From the NCBI GenBank assembly GCA_031411655.1, contig JANOBM010000247.1:62001-126000 (forward strand): a stretch of 64,000 nucleotides of DNA, given 5' to 3'. Positions within the stretch are counted from its first letter, which is position 1; every line of letters starts with the position of its first letter. The notes beneath the pieces were generated by a model. That model saw only the letters and a list, made by a program, of their open reading frames with translations, did no database searches and was not told the DNA's origin. The translations under genes were made by a program, and so were the position numbers. Positions 33,088 through 43,095 of the stretch are shown here, piece by piece. Source of the stretch: UBA6163 sp031411655 (GTDB lineage: Bacteria; Planctomycetota; Planctomycetia; Pirellulales; Pirellulaceae).

Positions 33088-35282
33088 TGATCGATCAATT
33101 GAACCAATGGTTGCGATGCCACTTCGAAATCTGCATCGCCGCGGCAGCGCGTACGTAGGTGCATTCGAACGGCCCAGGTACCCGTTTCATTTGGCTCAAT
33201 CCACCAGTGGGGCATGACGCAAACGCTTTGATGTACCAATTCAAAGCCGCCCTCACTTTGACTCACCGTTTCAACGGGAATGGCCCACAAGGAACTGGAT
33301 CGATCAATCTCTAAGGTAACGTCCAGTCCGAGCCACTGGTCACTCAGCGAAAGCCCGTCGCAATCATGCAAGTCAAGTCGATGTCCGAGTTGGCCAAGTC
33401 GATTTCCGCTTCGATCGCTGAAGTAGCGGTCGTCGGCTCCCGAGGGCAGGCCGGCGAAGTTCATCTCGATTCCAAAATGGAGCACACGATCATGAGGCAA
33501 ATTTTCTAAAAGATAGGTGATGACAAGCTCGCTTGAATCACCCACCATCGTAATCGCCTTAGTGATCGAGATGGGATGTCCCCAAGCATTGCCTTCTCGC
33601 TGCATTTGCAATTGCACTCGCTCACCACCACGACGGATTTTTGCCTCAAAGGGGAGTTCGACGAAATCGCCTCTTTCGTGCGCGCGGCCTGCCGCGATCG
33701 CATCGAGCGTCACGTCGTTGTCGAAAAAGTGATCCATCATCGACTTGCGAGCAAAACGGTCGTAGCCGAGTTGCTTGTCTAGATTCGCTTGTTTAAAAAC
33801 CACTCGGTCATGAATACTCGCAACATTGTCTCCTGCGGACGACGGACCAGCCATGACTTTGCGGTGATAAGCTTCCGGACGCCGCTGCATGGAGGCTAAA
33901 AGGTTGTGCGCGATACGACGAACGTCGAGTTCGTAAATCCGTCCACCACAGCCGGGAGCGACCCATACGCAAAGCTGTTCGTTTGAGAGACGGACCTCCT
34001 GCATCCCATCCATGTCAAAATCGAATGCGACCGCTTGCGCCTGACCCCTAGCGGATCGTTGGCTTGCCGTGGTCGACGAAAGCAAACGCTCAAGGATGTT
34101 GTCGGCAAGGATGAGGTGTTTGTAAATCGCGTTTCGAAGGTGCGGCAGATAGATACCACCAAACGCTCCGTGCCAATAAGGACAGTTGCATTGACCCTGA
34201 TAAAGGTGGTCTCTCGCTGTCGCTAGTTCGACTGCATCCGCTCCCATTGTTTCGGCAATGCGAAGACGTCTGGAAACGTCCAGCATCCGCGCATACATCT
34301 CGTTCGCTTCCGCATACTTCACCCTGAAGTTTCGCCAAAAACCACCGCGAACAAACGTCCGTAGTTGCGGCCAACGTTCATCGTCCTCAAGAGCATGGGT
34401 CGCATCCTCATAACGTTTCTGCTGGTCCGTTGGAAGCGACCACTCTGTCATCTCGCGATAGCTGCAATCGGGGAGGTACACCTTTCCAACCGGAGAAGTG
34501 TTTCGAATCGCGTCCGCAAGCGTTGACGTTCGCAGCCAAGAGGCATTTTCTGTCAATGCGGTTAAGAAGTCGCGCAGCCAACCACGATCATAAACGTGAA
34601 TTTTCGTGTCTGGCCAAGTACCGAATTTTTCACCGTCGTCGCCGAACGTGAGTACGGAGCCGGGGTATGCCTGTGCGATTTGGCGACAATAGTCGATCGT
34701 CTCATGAACCGGCGCGAAGGGAATCGTGTAGCGAAGCTTCTCTGAGCCTGGGAAAATACGGATGACCTGCCCGTCGTCTTCAGTGAGATAATACCCCGTC
34801 AGTTCTTCATCGCTCAGACCCGCTGCGCGGAAGTGGTAATCGTCAAGTACGGTGTAACCAATTCCAGCGGCTACAAGGTCACTGGTTAGGTTGGACTCCC
34901 AAACTCGCTCCGGGGTCCACATACCGCCCACGACTGCCCCAAGCGTCTTTTCGAGCCAATTCGTGTAGGACACAATCTGCCCGATTCGATCATGACGAGG
35001 TAGCATCGTCATGATCGGCTCATATTGCGGTCCACCAACGATCTCTACACGGCCTGCTTCGACTAGGTTTCTTAAGCGAGCGATGTATTCAGGATGCCGT
35101 TCGGCCAACCACATCATCAGCGGGCCACTGGTATGAAGTGAAATGGCTAGATGATCGAACGGTTCAAATACGTCAAGAAATGGTAGATAGCTATCTTGAT
35201 AGGCCTGCTCAAAAACGCCATCAAAATTGCCGACGGGCTGGTGATTGTGAAGCACAAGGCAAAGAAAAACATTCGGCGTCAT
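33084..35282 (-). CDS. GH57 alpha-glucanotransferase/amylase
   Basis: 732 residues, cytoplasmic. The N-terminal GH57 catalytic domain has the family motifs LHNHQPVGNFD, GGPQYEPI, WTPERVWE (nucleophile E125) and TFGDDGEKFGTWP (acid/base Asp at about 215-216). About 350 further residues form beta-sandwich domains as in the DUF1925/DUF1926-containing 4-alpha-glucanotransferases of Thermococcus type. It would act on alpha-1,4-glucans, in keeping with its position in the same strand group as glgA and a galT-like gene. Amylase and transferase activities are hard to separate by sequence. The start is ATG at 35282. Convergent with the kinase at 32356, stop codons overlapping. Confidence 0.9.
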   Translation of the reverse strand: MTPNVFLCLVLHNHQPVGNFDGVFEQAYQDSYLPFLDVFEPFDHLAISLHTSGPLMMWLAERHPEYIARLRNLVEAGRVEIVGGPQYEPIMTMLPRHDRIGQIVSYTNWLEKTLGAVVGGMWTPERVWESNLTSDLVAAGIGYTVLDDYHFRAAGLSDEELTGYYLTEDDGQVIRIFPGSEKLRYTIPFAPVHETIDYCRQIAQAYPGSVLTFGDDGEKFGTWPDTKIHVYDRGWLRDFLTALTENASWLRTSTLADAIRNTSPVGKVYLPDCSYREMTEWSLPTDQQKRYEDATHALEDDERWPQLRTFVRGGFWRNFRVKYAEANEMYARMLDVSRRLRIAETMGADAVELATARDHLYQGQCNCPYWHGAFGGIYLPHLRNAIYKHLILADNILERLLSSTTASQRSARGQAQAVAFDFDMDGMQEVRLSNEQLCVWVAPGCGGRIYELDVRRIAHNLLASMQRRPEAYHRKVMAGPSSAGDNVASIHDRVVFKQANLDKQLGYDRFARKSMMDHFFDNDVTLDAIAAGRAHERGDFVELPFEAKIRRGGERVQLQMQREGNAWGHPISITKAITMVGDSSELVITYLLENLPHDRVLHFGIEMNFAGLPSGADDRYFSDRSGNRLGQLGHRLDLHDCDGLSLSDQWLGLDVTLEIDRSSSLWAIPVETVSQSEGGFELVHQSVCVMPHWWIEPNETGTWAVRMHLRTRCRGDADFEVASQPLVQLIDH

Positions 35283-35452
35283 GGCGTCGTGCAGTTGGCT
35301 TAAATGATGCGAGGCGGTTTGGAGATCGCGACTGAGTTTGGTCGAGAGCGACCTAATGGGTTAGACATTGGGTATCCATACCATTGCTACAATCGTCCCA
35401 TTCGTTTATCGGAACGAGAGCCCGGTTCGTTGAGCTTTTCGCTCCGCAACCT

Positions 35453-36853
35453 TTAACGTAACGGGTTTTCACGCTTTGCTACACCGCGGAATATTTCGGC
35501 CGCATCCTCAGGAAGCACCGGATTGATGATGCAATCTGAGCCCCATTCAAACCCAGCCAACTGAGTAACACGCGGGAAAATTTCCATCGACCAATGCGCA
35601 TCTTCCTCGTCATCAATTCGCGGGGGACGCGTATTGATGAGGAAGTTGTAAGACACTTCTGGGTAAATCCCTTGCAACCAGCGAATCGCTCCGCGGACCA
35701 GCCTAGACAACTCGCCCAATTCCTTCATCTCCAATTGTTCGAAACAATCGAGATGCCGCTTGGTCGTGATGCGAATCATCATGGGGAGATGACTTCCAAA
35801 GGGGCAATAAGCAATCAACGAATTCGTCATTGCGACAACTCGCACCTTCGATCGGATTTCGGCGCGGATGATATCGCATTGCAAACAGCACCCCGTTTTG
35901 GCCCGGTGAATTCGCATTCGATCGGCGACGGCCCGTGTCGCGATAGGTAGCTCGCTGGTCGCAATCAGCTGACTGTGAGAATGATGAAGCGAAGCACCAG
36001 CAGCCGAACCTACGTTTTTGAAGACGGAAATGAACTGAACCGCCGGGCATTCTCGATAATGAAGCATTCGCAGTTGATAAGCGTGCAACAACATCGTCGC
36101 TTGATTGAGATCGATCGTCGCGAAGGATTGGTTATGCTCGCAGGCCTCAATGAAGACTTCGTGCCCGCCCACGACGGGACGACTCCTGAATAAAGCGTGC
36201 GAGCCAGATGATTCTTCCCGTCTGAGCGGAGTCGAGGAGTGGAGTTGATCAGGTTCCCAGCCATTTGGAGAGTCAACCGCAGGATACTTGTTCGGGATGA
36301 CGCGAATGGCCCATCCTGAATGAGCTTCATCCGGGTTAGTTTCCCGCGATAGCTCGTCAAGCGAGAGCGAGTCACACTGGCGGGACGAAATTTCTAAAAC
36401 CGAGGGCGGTGTTTGATCCTCGTGTCCCACGCAAAAGGGACATTCCACTAACGTGTTTTCGCTTGGCGGTGAGGTCACGAAATCCGATGGTCGCTCGCCA
36501 CGCCCGGCCGCAAAAATAGTCCAGCGTCCTGTGATCGCGTCGTAGCGACAGTGAGCGTGATTTCGATCCCGTGCAAGCAACTCTCGATCGCAAACAGCCA
36601 ACTCACTGTGGGACAGTTCGTGGACGCCTTCTTTTGAGTGACCGCTATCGTGCGCAAGCGAATAGGGATTAGAAGCCAAAGTGCTTGAATTCTCATTAAC
36701 GGTCGGCAACTCAGGGACGAGCCTGGTTTCCACCTCAGTCCCATTTGGTTCGTTAGCAATCAGGGTAGTGAAAGATGCCTCGATGCCATCCGCCGCACGA
36801 CGTTGACTCTCAGTAGTCAAGCGACCGCTGGGTTGCGTCGGGCGAATGGGCAT
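35453..36853 (-). CDS. GalT-like hexose-1-phosphate uridylyl/nucleotidyltransferase
   Basis: I start at the ATG at 36853 (466 residues); the frame is open to an ATG at 37039, but the extra 62 residues do not resemble the family. GalT motifs are present: CRYDAITGRWTIFAAGRGERP, CPFCVGHEDQTPP with a CxxC zinc site, VIPNKYPAVDSP, and GGHEVFIE. The catalytic motif, HPHGQ in typical GalT, reads HSHSQ in SLHHSHSQLIA, a variant found in some bacterial relatives. The N-terminal ~100 residues are a low-complexity, Ser/Glu-rich extension. It probably transfers a nucleotidyl group to galactose- or glucose-1-phosphate, feeding glycogen metabolism. It lies between the glgA and GH57 genes, with gaps of ~275 and 170 bp. 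Confidence 0.85.
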   Translation of the reverse strand: MPIRPTQPSGRLTTESQRRAADGIEASFTTLIANEPNGTEVETRLVPELPTVNENSSTLASNPYSLAHDSGHSKEGVHELSHSELAVCDRELLARDRNHAHCRYDAITGRWTIFAAGRGERPSDFVTSPPSENTLVECPFCVGHEDQTPPSVLEISSRQCDSLSLDELSRETNPDEAHSGWAIRVIPNKYPAVDSPNGWEPDQLHSSTPLRREESSGSHALFRSRPVVGGHEVFIEACEHNQSFATIDLNQATMLLHAYQLRMLHYRECPAVQFISVFKNVGSAAGASLHHSHSQLIATSELPIATRAVADRMRIHRAKTGCCLQCDIIRAEIRSKVRVVAMTNSLIAYCPFGSHLPMMIRITTKRHLDCFEQLEMKELGELSRLVRGAIRWLQGIYPEVSYNFLINTRPPRIDDEEDAHWSMEIFPRVTQLAGFEWGSDCIINPVLPEDAAEIFRGVAKRENPLR

Positions 36854-37127
36854 ACCGCAGTCCAATTCAATCAAGTGTAGTTTGGCAAAAAAAATGTCGA
36901 CAGCAAATGTTTCTAGATGCCATTTGACTCGCTGAACACAAGGCGGATCGATACTCACGTTCAATGGCGAACTTGCGCCCAACCCAACCTTCTTGTTTCG
37001 GCGAAATCGTACACAATTGACGAATAAAAACGCCCCCATTTGGCAACGTTTTCCAATAATTCCTAACTTTTAATGCGAGGCGCGGTGCACTGGTTAGGAA
37101 CCATAAACACGGCCCTATTGGAGCAGT

Positions 37128-38606
37128 TTATCGACTAAGGGCGAGTGTTTGCGCATAAACTTGTTCGTACCGCGCAGCGCTCTTCCGCCAAGACCAGTCT
37201 TCCTTCATCCCGCGTTCGACAATTGCAGCCCAGTAATGCGGTGCGTGGTACTTCATGGCAAGCGCGCGACCGATTTGATGGTCCAATTCTTCGGCGCGGA
37301 AGCCGTGGACATGAAAGCCCGTCGCCGTGCCATCAATAAGGGTGGTTTCGTTAACATCAGTCACGGTATCGACCAGACCACCGGTTGCGGCAACGATCGG
37401 AACGGTTCCGTATCTCAAACTGTACAGCTGGTTTAACCCACACGGTTCGTAGCGACTGGGCATCAAAAAGATGTCAGCGCCAGCTTCGATTCGATGGGCG
37501 AGCGTATCGGAAAAAGAAAGTTGAAGCCCCACACGGCCTCGGTAGCCGGAGGCCAACGAAGAAAGTGCATCGTGGTACCTAGCTTCCCCGGTCCCAAGAA
37601 TCGCCCATTGCGCTGGACGATCCCCCTCCAGATGCCATCTCATCGAATCGAGAACCAAGTCCCAGCCCTTCTGATCAGCAAGACGCCCGACCAGTCCAAT
37701 CATGGGGAGATCGGGATTTCGGTCTAAGCCAAAATACTCTTGAAGTGCTTGCTTGTTTGCTCGTTTCCCTTCCACCCAGGAACCAACATCGTAATTGTGC
37801 GCCAGATGCGGATCCGTCGACGGATTCCATACGGCATCGTCGATTCCATTGATGATACCGGTCAACCGCCCCACTCTCGCTTGAAGGACGGGGTCGAGCC
37901 CACAACCGTGTAACGGAGTTTGGATTTCATTCGAGTAAGTCGGACTAACGGTTGTGATCGTGTCCGCTAACAGAATGCCCGTTTTAAGAAAATTGAGGCC
38001 ACCATAAAACTCGAGTCCTTCAGAAGTAAACCGGTCCCAGCCAAGTCCCGTCAATGGCATGTCGTAATGCCAAAACCTTCCTTGATATGCCAAATTGTGA
38101 ATGGTCATCACGCTTCGAGCATGATTCATCCAGGGATGCGACTCGAATCCATAGGCCATGTACGCCGGAACCAACCCGGCTTGCCAATCATGACAATGGA
38201 CGATGTCCACGTGGGGGCTGACGCGATCGATTACTTGTAGTGCGGCGCGGCAGAAAAATGCGAAGCGTTCGCAGTTGTCGTGATAGTCCCCCGAATCGTC
38301 TCCGTACAGACGTGGCCGGTCATAGTACTGGGGCTGATCGATAAAGTGGACATCGACATTCGATCCAGGAAGTTTCGAGGACACTAGCCTCGCTCCAACG
38401 GCACGACCGTTGATCCACACCGAGACAGTCGCATCGGTAGTTTGAACCGGAACGCCACATTCACGCACCGAACGAAACGCAGGCATGATCAGGGAGACTC
38501 GGTGGCCCGCCTCAGCCAACTTTGCCGGCAACGAGCCGCAGACATCGCCAAGGCCTCCCGTTTTTGCGAATGGAACCGCTTCCGTGGAAAGAAAAACTAT
38601 GTCCAA
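37128..38606 (-). CDS. glgA: Glycogen synthase (ADP-glucose)
   Basis: 492 residues from the TTG at 38606. This start has an AAGGA site at 38615-38619, eight bases away; the longer frame from TTG at 38642 has no such site. The enzyme adds glucose from ADP-glucose to alpha-1,4-glucan in glycogen synthesis. The KTGGLGD motif binding the nucleotide is at residues 15-21 (STEAVPFAKTGGLGDVCGSLP). The C-terminal GT-B half includes MPSRYEPCGLNQLYSLRYG, with the conserved Glu. It is the first gene of a minus-strand group with the GalT-like and GH57 genes. Confidence 0.94.
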   Translation of the reverse strand: MDIVFLSTEAVPFAKTGGLGDVCGSLPAKLAEAGHRVSLIMPAFRSVRECGVPVQTTDATVSVWINGRAVGARLVSSKLPGSNVDVHFIDQPQYYDRPRLYGDDSGDYHDNCERFAFFCRAALQVIDRVSPHVDIVHCHDWQAGLVPAYMAYGFESHPWMNHARSVMTIHNLAYQGRFWHYDMPLTGLGWDRFTSEGLEFYGGLNFLKTGILLADTITTVSPTYSNEIQTPLHGCGLDPVLQARVGRLTGIINGIDDAVWNPSTDPHLAHNYDVGSWVEGKRANKQALQEYFGLDRNPDLPMIGLVGRLADQKGWDLVLDSMRWHLEGDRPAQWAILGTGEARYHDALSSLASGYRGRVGLQLSFSDTLAHRIEAGADIFLMPSRYEPCGLNQLYSLRYGTVPIVAATGGLVDTVTDVNETTLIDGTATGFHVHGFRAEELDHQIGRALAMKYHAPHYWAAIVERGMKEDWSWRKSAARYEQVYAQTLALSR

Positions 38607-38964
38607 CGGGCGATTCCTTGTGATTAAAAACTTTGGGAGCAACTCATGCGAATGGTCTAGTTTACCCCGCGAATGGTGATTTAGCTATCAATTGCTCCAG
38701 CGGTCACTCGGGAAGGACAACGCTTCGCGGAACAAGTTGCAGGCTTTTGGGCTCTAATCCGTCCCTTCTCATCATGTGCTGGGAAACTTGTACGCTTTTT
38801 CGGACGAGAGGTCTTAAAAAGAAAGTTGGGGCCGGTAGGAATTCTTCAAGGTTTAGCCGTCCGATGTCGATGGACGTTACAGATTGCCTAATTGGAATCT
38901 TCGGCGGAGCCATGGACTTCCCGATTTGGACCTAGCTCCTCACTGCTGTCAGCGGAAACCTGCC
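38607..38964. other. Divergent intergenic region between glgA and a lipoprotein gene
   Basis: A 358-bp gap that must hold promoters for both glgA and the lipoprotein. A T-rich stretch with TTTTTCGG at ~38808-38815 is visible. No hairpin or RNA gene stands out. The frame of the lipoprotein extends back to an ATG at 38884, but that segment does not look coding. Confidence 0.45.
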
Positions 38965-39507
38965 GTGTACAACTTATCCGTATCAAGCAATGCTCGCACC
39001 GCCTTCTATTTGCTGATGACGCAAATGCTCGTTGTTTCCTTCAGCGGATGCAGCGTTTTTAAAAAGCCTGGGGCTGAGCCTTCATTGAGCAACACCGTTG
39101 CCTTGCAAGGATCAGACTCTGCGGAAGTTTACCAGCGTATCAAAGAGGCGAAGTCTCAGAATTCGCTCGTCCTCCAAGTGACCGGCGATTCGCAGCCGAT
39201 TCGAGTACTTCCCTTGCCTGCAGATGGACGTACGGTATTCGTCAGTGACCTGCTAAGGCAGACAGGCGTTCAAGAAAAGATGGGGCGAATGTTGGTCACG
39301 GTCCATCGGAGTTCGCCTGCTGACTTTGCGGGCGCCAAGATGGTGGTTAAGTTTGATCGAGAGGGCAAGGCAATTCGTCCCGAAACGGACTACGCATTGC
39401 AGGCGGGTGATCGCATCAAGGTCATGAAGGATCCGACCAGTTCGTTCGGAAGCATTTTGGAACAAATCCTTCCGACGAATGCGACCCATGCGATTGCCGG
39501 TTACTAG
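38965..39507 (+). CDS. Outer-envelope lipoprotein with SLBB-like elements
   Basis: 180 residues from a GTG at 38965, with GGAAA just upstream; ATG at 39016 would cut the signal peptide short and ATG at 38884 would give an improbable head. The N-terminus, SNARTAFYLLMTQMLVVSFSGC, is a lipoprotein signal with the lipobox FSGC and the acylated Cys. The mature part has two segments reminiscent of the SLBB/beta-grasp modules of polysaccharide export proteins (DGRTVFVSDLLRQTGVQ and YALQAGDRIKVMKDP). A role in surface polymer export is possible but unproven, and the protein is much shorter than Wza-type exporters. Convergent with pyc. Confidence 0.72.
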   Translation: MYNLSVSSNARTAFYLLMTQMLVVSFSGCSVFKKPGAEPSLSNTVALQGSDSAEVYQRIKEAKSQNSLVLQVTGDSQPIRVLPLPADGRTVFVSDLLRQTGVQEKMGRMLVTVHRSSPADFAGAKMVVKFDREGKAIRPETDYALQAGDRIKVMKDPTSSFGSILEQILPTNATHAIAGY

Positions 39508-39642
39508 CGATGAGGACCGTGTCGATTGTGTAGCTTATGAAACCGTTGCGTTCGCCGGAACGTACCCTTCAGTTCAGGCTTATACCCACGCTCATCGCCT
39601 CGGTGCGCTCGTTTTGAATCGACACCTACGCTCTCGAATCCG

Positions 39643-42600
39643 TCAAACGCCGATCGTGACCAAGAGGTCGCCAGCTTCCACCTGGATTCCAGTGGTCACG
39701 GCGACTTGCTCAATCGTTCCTGCGATGGGCGCATTGATCGTCGTTTCCATCTTCATGGCTTCCAAGACCACTAGCTTTTGGCCAGGCTTTACCTTGTCGC
39801 CCACTTTGACCGCGACGTTGATCACCATGCCTGGCATGCTCGCGCCGACTTGACCGGGTTGGTCGACGTCTGCCTTGATGCGTCGCTGTGTTTCTGGCTC
39901 GAGGGAGTGATCGATGACGGTGATCTCTCGTGGTTGTCCGTTGAGCTCAAAGAAAACCGTACGAGTCCCATCTGGGTGCGCGGTTCCTGTTGCCAAGTAC
40001 TTGATGATTAGCCGTTTCCCAGCCTCGATATCAACCGCGATCTCTTCGCCGGGAGTCTGTCCATACAGAAAATTGGGAGTGGGAAGTCGACTGACCTCCC
40101 CATATCGCTCCACATGCTCAGCGAATTCACTGAATACTTTTGGATAGAGCAGGTACGAGACGGTTTCGGCATCGTTGGCAACACCTTCTAGGTGCTGTGA
40201 GGCTTTCACGCGAGCAGCCTCGATGTCAGCAGGCGGTAACGATTCGCCTGGCCGGCCGAGAACCGGTTTTGTGTCCTTCAAGATGACTTCAAGAATGCGT
40301 TTCGGGAAACCGCCTGGTGGTTGTCCCATACGGCCAGCGATTAAATCGATCACCGAAGCCGGAAAGGCCATTTGTCGGTCGTCGCGAAGGACGTCTTCGG
40401 CAGTCAGGTCTCCAGCGACCATAAACAACGCCATGTCGCCGACGGACTTACTGGTCGGAGTGACCTTTACGATATCACCGAACAATTGGTTGACCGCTGC
40501 ATAGGTCTTGCAAACCTCAGCCCAACGATCTGCGAGCCCGAGGGCTCGGGCTTGATGATACAGATTGGTGTACTGGCCGCCAGGCATTTCGTGTTCGTAG
40601 AGGTCACCCGTTGCAGGGAGTGATTCGCTTTCGAAAGGCTGGTAGAACTGCCGAGCTGCTTGCCAGTAAGTTGCCAGCGATGTTAAAGAGTCCGTTTTGA
40701 GATCGCTTTCACGAGGGGTGTAACGAAGCGATTCAACCAACGTATTGAGGTTGACTTGCGATGTGCCACCTGAGAGCGGCGCCAATGCTGCGTCAGCGAT
40801 CTGCAGTCCTTCTTCCGCCGCCGCGAGAATCGAAGCCGTTTGAGTGCCTGCGGTGTCGTGGGTGTGAAAGTGAATCGGAATTCCGATTTCTTGTCTCAGC
40901 GCTCGAACGAGCACTTTTGCAGCCGTCGGCTTACACAAGCCAGCCATATCTTTAATGGCAAGCATGTGTGAACCCATTTTTTCGAGTTCCTTAGCCAACG
41001 AAACGTAGTACTTCAGATCGTATTTTGTCCGGTTCGGGTTTTGTAAGTCACCCGTGTAGCAGATCGCTGCTTCGCAGATGGCGCCCGATTCAATGACTGC
41101 GTCCATCGCGACGCGCATGTTGGGCACCCAGTTCAACGCATCAAATACGCGAAAAATATCCATTCCTGCTGACGCCGCTTCGCGAACGAAAAGCTTGACC
41201 ACGTTGTCGGGATAGTTGGTATATCCGACGGCATTGCTTGCTCGCAGTAGCATCTGAAACAAGATATTGGGAACTGCTGTACGCAACTCAGTCAAGCGTT
41301 GCCACGGACATTCCTTGAGGAACCTCATCGAAGTGTCGAAGGTCGCACCGCCCCACATTTCGAGCGAAAATAACTGAGGCGCCAATGCCGCGTAGGCGGG
41401 AGCAATTCGAAGCATGTCATCAGTGCGCACGCGCGTAGCGAGCAACGACTGGTGCGCATCCCGCATCGTGGTATCGGTGATTAAGAGGCCTTTTTGTGAC
41501 TGGATCCAGTCGATTAGCCCTTTGATTCCCTGTTCACGAAAAACGTCACGGCTTCCGCGAGCAAGTGGAAGCATTTTGTCAAACACCGGAATCGGTGCGG
41601 GCTCGCGACGTTTGGCAACTGGCATTCCCGCGACCAATGCGTTTCCATTGACGATCGTCTCGGCAAGGTAAGTCAACATCTTTGTCGCACGGTCTCGCCG
41701 GCGAGGAAGCTGGACCAACTCGGGGGTTTGGTCAATCATTCGCGTGGTCGACTCACCCGCTAGGAACGTTGGGTGGTTAACCATGCGTACCAGGAACGGA
41801 ATGTTAGTTTTGACGCCACGAATTCGAAACTCTCTCAGGCAGCGATCCATCCTTGCCGACGCCTCTTTAAGTGTACGCCCTCGCGCGGTCACTTTAACGA
41901 GCATCGAATCATAGAACGGATTCACCACCGCGCCGCTGAACGCGCTTCCCGCATCCAATCGAATTCCGAGCCCTGCCGCCGAGCGATAATGACTGATCCG
42001 TCCGTAGTCGGGCCGGAAACCGTTTTCTGGATCTTCCGTGGTGACGCGGCACTGGATGGCAAAGCCGCTCGTACGAATTTCGCTTTGCAGCGGAAGACCA
42101 ACGGTTTCGTCACTGAGGGCATGGCCCATCGCTACCAGGATTTGTGACCTTACCAAGTCGATGTTGGTAACTTCTTCCGTTACGGTATGTTCGACTTGAA
42201 TCCGCGGGTTGACTTCAATGAAATAAAACTTGGCAGCGTCGACGTCATAGAGGAATTCGACCGTCCCCGCGTTGTCGTACCCTACTTGCTTTCCGATCTC
42301 GATCGCAGCGTTGCATAACTCGGTTCGAATCGATGCGGGAAGATTCGGTGCGGGGGCGATTTCAACGACTTTTTGATGACGTCGTTGGACACTGCAATCA
42401 CGTTCGAAGAGATGCACAAGATTGCCGTGGGAATCTCCTAGCAGTTGGACCTCAATGTGTCTGGCTCTTTGAACGAACTTTTCAACGAACACTTCGTCGC
42501 TACCGAATGCAGCCAGCGATTCTCGCTGCGCGGCTTCCAGCGCCGAGGGCAATTCAGCGGCGCTGTTGACGACTCGCATTCCTCGACCGCCGCCACCCTT

Positions 42601-43095
42601 AGCAGCTTTAAGAATGACAGGAAATCCAAGCGTCGTCGCGACCGCGACCGCCTCGTCTGAACTGGTCACGGCAGCGGCAGTCCCACCGAGTACCGGCACC
42701 CCTGCGGCCTCGGCGATTTCTCGAGCGCGAACTTTATCGCCGAGGGAACGAAGTGCGTTGACGCTCGGGCCGACGAAAAGGATTCCCGCATCTCGAACCG
42801 CCGACGCAAAATCGGGATTCTCTGAAAGGAAACCGTAACCGGGATGCACCGCGTCGATCTGATGCTCCAGGCACAAGGCCACGATTCCTGAGATATCCAG
42901 ATAGCTTCGAATAGGCTCGCCCGGTTTGCCAATTTGATACGCCTCGTCCGCTTTGAAGCGATGGAGCGCGTAGCGGTCTTCGTGTGAGTAGATCGCTACG
43001 GTGCGAATACCGAGCTCGGTAGCGCTGCGAAAAACGCGAGTTGCGATTTCACTGCGGTTGGCCGCGAGTAGTTTCCGGATGGGTCGTAGGGTCAT
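39643..43095 (-). CDS. pyc: Pyruvate carboxylase
   Basis: 1150 residues, the full length of the single-chain enzyme. It carboxylates pyruvate to oxaloacetate, an anaplerotic reaction. Biotin carboxylase covers ~1-460 (ANRSEIATRVFRS, PGYGFLSENPDFA, KGGGGRGMRVV, EVNPRIQVEHTVTE). The carboxyltransferase domain spans ~530-810 (DTTMRDAHQSLLATR, EMWGGATFDT, IKDMAGLCKP, HFHTHDTAGTQ). The biotin-carrier domain at the C-terminus has VLEAMKMET, with K1115 as the biotinylated lysine. Start is ATG at 43095. It is monocistronic, followed by a gap of 781 bp upstream, and convergent with the lipoprotein gene. Confidence 0.96.
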   Translation of the reverse strand: MTLRPIRKLLAANRSEIATRVFRSATELGIRTVAIYSHEDRYALHRFKADEAYQIGKPGEPIRSYLDISGIVALCLEHQIDAVHPGYGFLSENPDFASAVRDAGILFVGPSVNALRSLGDKVRAREIAEAAGVPVLGGTAAAVTSSDEAVAVATTLGFPVILKAAKGGGGRGMRVVNSAAELPSALEAAQRESLAAFGSDEVFVEKFVQRARHIEVQLLGDSHGNLVHLFERDCSVQRRHQKVVEIAPAPNLPASIRTELCNAAIEIGKQVGYDNAGTVEFLYDVDAAKFYFIEVNPRIQVEHTVTEEVTNIDLVRSQILVAMGHALSDETVGLPLQSEIRTSGFAIQCRVTTEDPENGFRPDYGRISHYRSAAGLGIRLDAGSAFSGAVVNPFYDSMLVKVTARGRTLKEASARMDRCLREFRIRGVKTNIPFLVRMVNHPTFLAGESTTRMIDQTPELVQLPRRRDRATKMLTYLAETIVNGNALVAGMPVAKRREPAPIPVFDKMLPLARGSRDVFREQGIKGLIDWIQSQKGLLITDTTMRDAHQSLLATRVRTDDMLRIAPAYAALAPQLFSLEMWGGATFDTSMRFLKECPWQRLTELRTAVPNILFQMLLRASNAVGYTNYPDNVVKLFVREAASAGMDIFRVFDALNWVPNMRVAMDAVIESGAICEAAICYTGDLQNPNRTKYDLKYYVSLAKELEKMGSHMLAIKDMAGLCKPTAAKVLVRALRQEIGIPIHFHTHDTAGTQTASILAAAEEGLQIADAALAPLSGGTSQVNLNTLVESLRYTPRESDLKTDSLTSLATYWQAARQFYQPFESESLPATGDLYEHEMPGGQYTNLYHQARALGLADRWAEVCKTYAAVNQLFGDIVKVTPTSKSVGDMALFMVAGDLTAEDVLRDDRQMAFPASVIDLIAGRMGQPPGGFPKRILEVILKDTKPVLGRPGESLPPADIEAARVKASQHLEGVANDAETVSYLLYPKVFSEFAEHVERYGEVSRLPTPNFLYGQTPGEEIAVDIEAGKRLIIKYLATGTAHPDGTRTVFFELNGQPREITVIDHSLEPETQRRIKADVDQPGQVGASMPGMVINVAVKVGDKVKPGQKLVVLEAMKMETTINAPIAGTIEQVAVTTGIQVEAGDLLVTIGV

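Noticed and set aside
36854..37039. 62-residue N-terminal extension of the GalT-like protein
   Set aside because: It does not resemble the family and would need an unusual head; the ATG at 36853 gives a better fit.
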